This document shows, in pieces, positions 1 to 4,315 of a stretch of 6,727 bases of DNA. The DNA lies in contig CAMHBE010000106.1 in NCBI GenBank assembly GCA_946183095.1, positions 1-6,727 on the forward strand. Reading direction: 5' to 3'. The stretch comes from an uncultured Clostridia bacterium (lineage in GTDB: Bacteria > Bacillota > Clostridia > Oscillospirales > Ruminococcaceae). The notes under the pieces were generated by a model. It was not told the origin of the DNA. It saw only the letters and a program-made list of their open reading frames with translations, and searched no databases. Position 1 is the stretch's first letter, and every line of letters starts with the position of its first letter. A program made the translations under genes and the position numbers.

Positions 1-210
1 CTCGTGATATTCAAGGAGAGCTACGGCAACGCGCTCGTGCCGTTCCTTACATCGGGCTTTGAGAAAATATATGTGTGCGATATCAGATATTTCGACCTGA
101 ACGCTGTGCAGTTCTGCAAAGATGTCGGAGCCACCGACCTGCTCTTCGCTGTCTGCACATTTACCGCAGCAGGCGGCAACGGCAATTACCTGAAGCAGCT
201 GCTGGGGTGA
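1..210 (+). CDS. DHHW family protein, C-terminal fragment (5' end outside window)
   Basis: The reading frame is open from base 1 and ends at TGA 208-210, giving 69 visible codons. The first residues read LVIFKESYGNALVPFL, followed by an aromatic/acidic stretch with DIRYFDL. This matches the end of the DHHW family, where a K-[DE]-S-Y-x-N-x-x-x-P-F-L segment is followed by a VxDxRYF-type strand. Members are secreted or membrane-tethered SGNH/AlgX-like proteins usually encoded beside MBOAT acyltransferases and thought to take part in O-acylation of exported polysaccharide. The named DHHW motif and any signal anchor would lie upstream and cannot be seen. The GTG at codon 2 is not a start, because the frame clearly continues off the edge. 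An FkbH-like gene follows about 300 bases downstream on the same strand, a pairing that supports an envelope-decoration role. The family call is from motif memory on a short fragment, so it is moderately firm. Confidence 0.78.
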   Translation, partial: LVIFKESYGNALVPFLTSGFEKIYVCDIRYFDLNAVQFCKDVGATDLLFAVCTFTAAGGNGNYLKQLLG

Positions 211-289
211 GAGTGTGAGAGGACGAGAGTGCGAGAGGGCGAGAGGGCGCTTCGCTTGAGAGGGTGAGAGAGCGCTTCGCTTGAGATCA
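208..289 (+). repeat. Octamer array YGAGAGKG with two embedded CGCTTCGCT units
   Basis: Read in steps of eight from the T of the DHHW stop codon, the units are TGAGAGTG (208), TGAGAGGA (216), CGAGAGTG (224), CGAGAGGG (232) and CGAGAGGG (240). The nine-base insert CGCTTCGCT follows (248-256), then TGAGAGGG (257), TGAGAGAG (265), a second identical insert (273-281) and a decayed unit (282-289). Each insert is near-palindromic; the second forms AGCG-CTT-CGCT with its preceding bases. The array is purine-rich on the + strand and has no coding sense on either strand. It looks like a VNTR-type array. Its function is unknown. Confidence 0.75.
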
Positions 290-340
290 TGCCCTGCGCG
301 GGCGGCGCCACGCTCGGCGTGGAGACGTTACACGCCGCGA
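290..340. repeat. GC-rich intergenic palindromic block with competing hairpins
   Basis: Three inverted repeats are packed together. GCCC (291-294) pairs with GGGC (300-303) over a five-base loop. CCACGC (308-313) pairs with GCGTGG (317-322) over a three-base loop. CGGCGT (315-320) pairs with ACGCCG (332-337) over an eleven-base loop. The last two share bases 315-320, so they cannot form together. No T-run follows, so this is not a standard intrinsic terminator. It could be a REP/MITE-like dispersed palindrome or a processed RNA structure after the DHHW gene; copies elsewhere in the genome cannot be seen from here. From 341 to about 446 I see no gene or clear signal. Confidence 0.55.
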
Positions 341-446
341 TAATGTTGTTGAGACTTGCGATAGGGCAATATGCGGCGCGCTCCACATAAGATTTTGCGG
401 AAACGTGAGAAAGTGCTTCCTATATGACCGTGTACAGAAAATGCAC

Positions 447-475
447 TAGACCCGCAGAGTTTGGTGTGATATAAT
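447..475 (+). promoter_or_regulatory. Promoter of the FkbH-like gene (sigma-A type, extended -10)
   Basis: A perfect TATAAT lies at 470-475 and is preceded by TGA (467-469), which makes it an extended -10 (TGnTATAAT). At 17 bp spacing, TAGACC (447-452) is a 4/6 match to the -35 consensus. The predicted transcript starts near 481-483, leaving a leader of about 25 bases. This means the FkbH-like gene need not depend on read-through from the DHHW gene. Confidence 0.75.
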
Positions 476-495
476 TGCAGTGCCGAAGAAAAAAG

Positions 496-502
496 AGGAG
501 GT
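496..502 (+). promoter_or_regulatory. Ribosome binding site deciding the FkbH-like start
   Basis: AGGAGGT at 496-502 is a near-perfect Shine-Dalgarno, five bases before ATG 507. The frame is open upstream to a GTG at 480, but that codon lies only five bases after the -10 box, at or before the predicted transcript start, and has no ribosome binding site. ATG 507 is therefore the start. Confidence 0.9.
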
Positions 503-506
503 AAAT

Positions 507-2294
507 ATGGAAGGGAAAAATATTTTTGAGTACCCGTATGACGGGGCGGCTATAATGGCAAAGCGCAAAAAACTGCGCAGAGAAATGCTCGAAGACGGAT
601 CGAGCCGGATCCGGAAAAAAATAGCGATACTGGGCGGCTCCACCGCCGACGCGGTAAGGGAAGCGCTGGAACTCTTCCTGCTCAATTACGGCATAGAGCC
701 GGAGTTCTACACGTCCGAATACGGGCAGTATTACAACGATGCGCTGTTCCCGCCGGAAGAGCTGATACAGTTCAAACCGGATATCGTGTATGTTTATACA
801 AGTTACAGGAATATCACGGCGTTTCCGGACGTTCACGACAGCGAACAGGATGTTCAGGCAAAGCTCGATGAAGTGTACGGCGGGTTCCTCGCGGTCTGGG
901 AGAGCATCAGGAAGAAGTTCGGATGCAGCATCATACAGAATAATTTTGAGCAGCCCCCGTTCAGGCTTCTCGGAAACAGCGATTTCTCCGACATACACGG
1001 CAGAGTGAATTTCGTGAACAGGCTCAACATGAAGTTTGCGGAATATGCCGCCGCACATGAGAATGTGAATATATGTGATATAAATTATGTGTCGGCGTGC
1101 TTCGGGCTTGACGCGTGGTGCGACACGACACAGTGGTATATGTATAAATATGCGCTGTCGATGCAGGCTGTGCCGTATCTTGCCGCGAATATAGCGGCTA
1201 TTATAAAGGCGATGCTCGGGAAGAACAAGAAGGTGCTCGCGCTCGACCTTGACAACACCCTCTGGGGCGGTGTCGTGGGTGACGACGGTACGGAAGGCTT
1301 GCAGATAGGCAAAGATCTTCCCGGTGGTCAGGTGTATTCGGAGTTTCAGGAGTACGTCAAGCTGCATAAGGATATCGGCGTGCTGCTGACGGTATGCTCG
1401 AAGAACAACGAGGAGACCGCGCTCGAAGGTCTGGGACATCCGGACGGGACGCTGCGCCCCGAAGATTTCACGGTCATAAAGGCTAACTGGTTCAATAAGG
1501 ATGAGAATATACTCATGACGGCGGACGAGCTTTCTCTGCTGCCGGAGAGCTTTGTTTTTGCCGACGACAACCCCGCCGAAAGAAAGATAGTCGCGGACAG
1601 GATAAAGGGCATAGCTGTGCCGGAAATGGACGGCGCGGAGAACTATATCAGAACGCTCGACAGGAACAGGTATTTTGAGGTCGTAAGGCTTTCCGAAGAC
1701 GACATGAAGCGCGGCGAGATGTACAAGGCAAATGCCGAGAGAGCGGCGGCTATGCGCTCCGCGGAGGATTACGGGGAATACCTCGACAGCCTTGAAATGA
1801 AAGCCGAGATAAAGCAGTTCGTTCCGATGTATATTGCAAGGATAGCCCAGCTCACCAACAAGAGCAACCAGTTCAACGTTACCACAAGACGTTACACCGA
1901 GGGCGAGATAGCGAATATCAGCCATGACCCCGCGTACATCACATTATACGGCAGACTTTCCGACAAGTTCGGCGATAACGGTGTGGTGTCCGTCGTTATC
2001 GGGAATATCCGCGGTACACAGCTGCACATCGACCTGTGGATAATGAGCTGCCGCGTGCTAAAGCGTGATATGGAGTTCGCCATGCTCGATGAACTCGTAA
2101 GGCTTGCAAAGGAAAAGGGGATAGATACGATATACGGGTACTACTATCCTACAGCGAAGAACGGCATGGTGCGCGGACTTTTCGGCACTTTCGGATTTGA
2201 GAAAGTCTCCGGTGACGAGCAGGGAAATACCGTCTGGAAGCTCCCGACAGACAGTTATGAGAATAAAAATGTACACATTTCTGTAGATAAGTGA
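507..2294 (+). CDS. FkbH-like HAD-IIIC family protein with SGNH-like N-terminus and GNAT-like C-terminus
   Basis: The protein is 595 aa and cytoplasmic, with no signal peptide. Residues about 35-235 form an SGNH-like domain (ILGGST at 41-46, a strand at PDIVYVYTSYRN near 91-102). The HAD core carries DLDNTLWGG with D247, D249 and T251 (motif I), CSKN with S298 (motif II), K325 (motif III) and FADDNPAE with D353/D354 (motif IV), so all catalytic positions are intact. Residues about 445-590 form a GNAT-like domain (NQFNVTTRRY from 454, then DNGVVSVVIG), as is usual in FkbH proteins. Characterised FkbH enzymes load a glyceryl unit from 1,3-bisphosphoglycerate onto an acyl carrier protein. Homologues in Bacillota often sit with MBOAT, DHHW and carrier-protein genes, so a role in supplying an acyl group for envelope decoration is an inference. 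No carrier protein lies in this window. Arg and Leu codons are varied, unlike the surface genes downstream. Confidence 0.93.
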   Translation: MEGKNIFEYPYDGAAIMAKRKKLRREMLEDGSSRIRKKIAILGGSTADAVREALELFLLNYGIEPEFYTSEYGQYYNDALFPPEELIQFKPDIVYVYTSYRNITAFPDVHDSEQDVQAKLDEVYGGFLAVWESIRKKFGCSIIQNNFEQPPFRLLGNSDFSDIHGRVNFVNRLNMKFAEYAAAHENVNICDINYVSACFGLDAWCDTTQWYMYKYALSMQAVPYLAANIAAIIKAMLGKNKKVLALDLDNTLWGGVVGDDGTEGLQIGKDLPGGQVYSEFQEYVKLHKDIGVLLTVCSKNNEETALEGLGHPDGTLRPEDFTVIKANWFNKDENILMTADELSLLPESFVFADDNPAERKIVADRIKGIAVPEMDGAENYIRTLDRNRYFEVVRLSEDDMKRGEMYKANAERAAAMRSAEDYGEYLDSLEMKAEIKQFVPMYIARIAQLTNKSNQFNVTTRRYTEGEIANISHDPAYITLYGRLSDKFGDNGVVSVVIGNIRGTQLHIDLWIMSCRVLKRDMEFAMLDELVRLAKEKGIDTIYGYYYPTAKNGMVRGLFGTFGFEKVSGDEQGNTVWKLPTDSYENKNVHISVDK

Positions 2295-2295
2295 T

Positions 2296-2343
2296 ATTTT
2301 TTTGAAAAAAACTATTGCAATTTAAAACAGAATGTGCTATAAT
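2296..2343 (+). promoter_or_regulatory. Strong promoter of the first surface-protein gene, with UP-like A/T tract
   Basis: TTGCAA (2315-2320) and TATAAT (2338-2343) are separated by exactly 17 bases. TGC before the -10 makes it an extended -10. A run of T then A bases at 2296-2310 covers about -54 to -40, the place of an UP element. Transcription should start near 2350, leaving a leader of about 58 bases. The gap after the FkbH-like gene has no convincing terminator, so some read-through is possible. Confidence 0.85.
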
Positions 2344-2354
2344 AGTGGCACGAA

Positions 2355-2376
2355 TGGCGATAAAACGTTTTCGCTA
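2355..2376 (+). promoter_or_regulatory. 5'-end stem-loop in the leader of the first surface gene
   Basis: TGGCGA (2355-2360) pairs with TCGCTA (2371-2376) with one G-T wobble. A short A/T extension follows behind a one-base bulge, leaving a five-base loop. It begins about five bases after the predicted transcript start. A hairpin at the very 5' end can stabilise mRNA, as is known for ompA and aprE. Here that role is inferred. Confidence 0.45.
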
Positions 2377-2407
2377 ATAATACTGTTTTTTACGGAGGAA
2401 AATCATC

Positions 2408-3181
2408 ATGAAGAAGACAAAGCTTGCTGCTGCTGTTGCCGCAACCGTTGTATCCGCTTCCGCTCTTGCTCTTTCCGCAGGTGCATATAACGCGTATATC
2501 GGTCTCCAGACAACAACTTACAGCTTCAGAAACGCTTGGACAGAAGGCTCTTACGGTAAGGACACTCCTTACTTCAACAGCTGGATAGTTTGGGGCGACG
2601 GCGATAACCCGGAGGAAACATTCCCCGAGTATGAGGATAACTTTGATTATGATATCAACGGTTATGCTCTCCCCGCAACTTATACAGACGCTTCTTTCGA
2701 CAGTGACGGAACTTATACCGTCAAGGCTGAGGGCATCGACTGGGATCTTAAGGACGAGTCCGACTTCAACCTCGTTTTCGTATCCACAGACCTTCCCGCA
2801 GATCAGGGCATCGAGATCAAGGATATCAGCGTTTCCGTTGACGGCACTGTTGTAAAGACACTCGATTCTTTCGCTTACGATCCCACTGTTCAGTATATAC
2901 AGGTAGATCTCGCCAACATCTGGAATCCCGATGTAGGAGCTTGGGGTCTTGCATTCCCGTCCGATTCCGTGGCTATCACATTTACAGTTGCAGGTCTCGG
3001 CGCAGGTGAAGCTGCAGCAGATGCTGCTCCCGCAGAAGAAGCTCCCTCTACAGGTGATGTTGCGGCAGCTACGGACAGCTCCAAGGGTTCTCCCGATACA
3101 GGCGTTGCAGACGTTGCAGTTATCGCAGGTCTCGGTCTTGCAGCAGCAGCTGGCATCGTTGTAACAAGAAAGAGAAAGTAA
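2408..3181 (+). CDS. Secreted, wall-anchored surface protein with SPDTG sorting signal (257 aa)
   Basis: The start is fixed by GGAGG at 2394-2398, nine bases before ATG 2408. Residues 1-26 are a signal peptide (MKKTK, Ala/Val-rich core, AGA cut site before Y27). Residues 27-95 are rich in Tyr, Trp, Asn and acidic residues. A probable beta-sandwich runs from DGTYTV (100-105) to ITFTVAGL (190-197). An Ala/Pro/Glu stalk follows, then APSTG (212-216), SPDTG (228-232), a hydrophobic stretch and RKRK at the end: a C-terminal sorting signal of the LPxTG-like kind used by Ruminococcus-type bacteria. Sortase attachment to peptidoglycan is inferred. There is no cysteine. All 14 Leu codons are CTT or CTC and all 3 Arg codons are AGA, which together with the promoter suggests high expression. 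The ectodomain is not one I recognise; a carbohydrate- or protein-binding module is possible but unproven. The next gene is a diverged paralogue. Confidence 0.9.
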   Translation: MKKTKLAAAVAATVVSASALALSAGAYNAYIGLQTTTYSFRNAWTEGSYGKDTPYFNSWIVWGDGDNPEETFPEYEDNFDYDINGYALPATYTDASFDSDGTYTVKAEGIDWDLKDESDFNLVFVSTDLPADQGIEIKDISVSVDGTVVKTLDSFAYDPTVQYIQVDLANIWNPDVGAWGLAFPSDSVAITFTVAGLGAGEAAADAAPAEEAPSTGDVAAATDSSKGSPDTGVADVAVIAGLGLAAAAGIVVTRKRK

Positions 3182-3231
3182 TCATATAGAACTTTCTGTA
3201 ACTTTTTTGTAACAATTGAACAAAAACAACA

Positions 3232-3273
3232 AATCCGCAGTTTATTTTTGTATAAATTGCGGATTGTTTTATT
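3232..3273 (+). terminator. Intrinsic terminator of the first surface gene
   Basis: AATCCGCA (3232-3239) pairs with TGCGGATT (3258-3265). The stem continues inward through a G-T wobble and TTTA/TAAA to about 13 bp, with an eight-base loop. GTTTTATT follows. It lies 50 bases after the stop codon. Its 3' arm and tail overlap the -35 box of the next gene. Confidence 0.85.
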
Positions 3274-3292
3274 GTGTAAAATGTTGTATAAT
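3264..3292 (+). promoter_or_regulatory. Promoter of the second surface gene, overlapping the preceding terminator
   Basis: TATAAT lies at 3287-3292. At 17 bp spacing, TTGTTT (3264-3269) is the -35 box (3/6 match); it uses the last bases of the terminator stem and its T-tail. Transcription should start near 3299, giving a leader of about 55 bases. The -10 is convincing; the -35 is weak. Confidence 0.68.
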
Positions 3293-3302
3293 AACGCTGT
3301 AC

Positions 3303-3321
3303 GGGCATGATAGGCGTGCCC
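3303..3321 (+). promoter_or_regulatory. 5'-end stem-loop in the leader of the second surface gene
   Basis: GGGCATG (3303-3309) pairs with CGTGCCC (3315-3321) through seven base pairs, one of them a T-G wobble, with the five-base loop ATAGG. It starts about four bases after the predicted transcript start, the same position as the hairpin in the first surface gene, although the sequences differ. The ribosome binding site GGAGG (3340-3344) is left free. Confidence 0.55.
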
Positions 3322-3354
3322 TGGCATTTTTAAACTAATGGAGGATCAATCAAG

Positions 3355-4218
3355 ATGAAATTAAGAAAACTTATCGCCGGTATGGCTGTTTCGGCAGTTG
3401 CCGTTTCTTCACTCGCAGTTGCAGCAAGCGCTAACGAAGCGTTCCTTATGTATACAGACGACAGCTGGCTTTGGGGCTGCTGGAGCGCAGCGGAATTCCC
3501 GGCAGGCACAGTAGATGTCACCGCTGACGGTACATATTCCGTATTCGTAGACAGCACTATCTCCACCGCTCAGGCAGAGGATGAGGAAACAGGCGAGCTC
3601 GTTCCTATGGTAGCTAATGGCGCAATGGTATTCTGCGTTGATATCGACGGTCTCGCAACCGATTACGGTTTCGCAAGCGCAGGCGTTGACGGTGTAGTAA
3701 CAAGTGCCGACAAGATGAAGCTCTGCAATGACAATGGCGTCTACATTTCCGATGTCAAGATCACAACATACAACGCTGACGGCACTTCTTCCGATATCGC
3801 TGTTGACCAGTCCAAGGTCCTCTACGGTGATATCGAGGGTAACGGCAAGCTCAGAATAGAGATCCAGAACGAATACGGCGATACCGCTAAGGATCCCTGC
3901 ATCGACAAGAGCACTATCAGCTTTGATGAGAAGATCGAAGTAACATTCACTATCTCAGGTATTAGCGGCGTACCTGCTAATGATGCGGCAGAAGCTCCCG
4001 CTGAGGAAGCTCCCGCTGAAGATGCTGCTCCTGCGGAAGATGCTGCTCCTGCGGAAGAAGCTCCGGCTGCTGATACGGCTCCCGCAACAGGTGACGTTGC
4101 AGCTGCTACAGACAGCTCCAAGGGTTCTCCTGACACAGGCGTTGCGGATGTTGCAGTTGTTGCAGGTCTCGGCGTAGTTGCGGCAGGTGCTCTCATAGTT
4201 GCAAAGAAGAGAAAGTAA
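3355..4218 (+). CDS. Secreted, wall-anchored surface protein with repeat stalk and SPDTG sorting signal (287 aa)
   Basis: GGAGG (3340-3344) sits ten bases before ATG 3355. Residues 1-26 are a signal peptide (MKLRK, ASA cut site before N27). The mature N-terminus has a Trp-rich patch around residues 38-43. A probable beta-sandwich runs from DGTYSV (58-63) to VTFTISGI (196-203); its landmarks align with those of the upstream protein (DGTY[TS]V, VxFxxAGL-like end), so the two are paralogues with low overall identity. It has four cysteines in the ectodomain (C42, C94, C124, C182), where the upstream protein has none, so disulfides are possible. Residues 213-245 are an EAPAE/EDAAPA stalk built from DNA repeats. 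APATG (242-246), SPDTG (258-262), a hydrophobic segment and KKRK complete a sorting signal. It is predicted to be covalently attached to the wall by a sortase. Its ligand or partner is unknown. All three Arg codons are AGA, consistent with high expression. Confidence 0.9.
   Translation: MKLRKLIAGMAVSAVAVSSLAVAASANEAFLMYTDDSWLWGCWSAAEFPAGTVDVTADGTYSVFVDSTISTAQAEDEETGELVPMVANGAMVFCVDIDGLATDYGFASAGVDGVVTSADKMKLCNDNGVYISDVKITTYNADGTSSDIAVDQSKVLYGDIEGNGKLRIEIQNEYGDTAKDPCIDKSTISFDEKIEVTFTISGISGVPANDAAEAPAEEAPAEDAAPAEDAAPAEEAPAADTAPATGDVAAATDSSKGSPDTGVADVAVVAGLGVVAAGALIVAKKRK
3991..4053 (+). repeat. In-frame tandem repeats coding the Ala/Pro/Glu stalk
   Basis: Two 15-base units, GAAGCTCCCGCTGAG (3991-4005) and its one-base variant (4006-4020), are followed by two perfect 18-base units, GAAGATGCTGCTCCTGCG (4018-4035 and 4036-4053), with degenerate copies beyond. 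Unit lengths are multiples of three, so gain or loss of a copy would change stalk length without a frameshift. Confidence 0.9.
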
Positions 4219-4240
4219 GCTATTAAGCAAGAATAATTAT

Positions 4241-4273
4241 AAAGGACTTCGGTATCAGCCGGAGTCCTTTTTT
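4241..4273. terminator. Strong terminator shared by convergent genes
   Basis: AAAGGACTTCGG (4241-4252) pairs with CCGGAGTCCTTT (4259-4270) through 12 bp with a single G-T wobble and a six-base loop. On the + strand six T bases (4268-4273) complete a textbook intrinsic terminator for the second surface gene. On the - strand the stem is followed by TTTATAATTATT, a weaker tail, so it probably also ends the YfhO-family transcript, whose stop codon is 43 bases away. Confidence 0.92.
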
Positions 4274-4315
4274 GTATCATATATTGCAGTGCGGCAAAGC
4301 GGATCCATGTTTCGT

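Noticed and set aside
208..289. CRISPR array
   Set aside because: Units are eight bases and directly adjacent, without unique spacers, and no cas gene is present.
186..386. 66-codon open frame on the - strand
   Set aside because: It is made of translated octamer repeats and palindromes (low-complexity Ser/Pro/Leu) and overlaps the end of the DHHW gene. I see no convincing ribosome binding site.
480..506. GTG start giving a 604-aa FkbH-like protein
   Set aside because: The codon lies about five bases after the -10 box, at or before the predicted transcript start. ATG 507 has an excellent ribosome binding site.
420..1925. 501-codon open frame on the - strand
   Set aside because: It lies opposite the FkbH-like gene, whose family motifs are unmistakable. 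The antisense product is rich in Arg, His and Leu with no recognisable domain and no clear start signal.
2296..2310. T-run/A-run as terminator of the FkbH-like gene
   Set aside because: A seven-T and seven-A pair with one base between cannot form a stable loop and has no GC stem. Its position just upstream of the -35 box fits an UP-like element better.
2890..3327. 145-codon open frame on the - strand
   Set aside because: Shadow of the Ala-rich stalk and sorting signal of the first surface gene; it also runs across the terminator and promoter.
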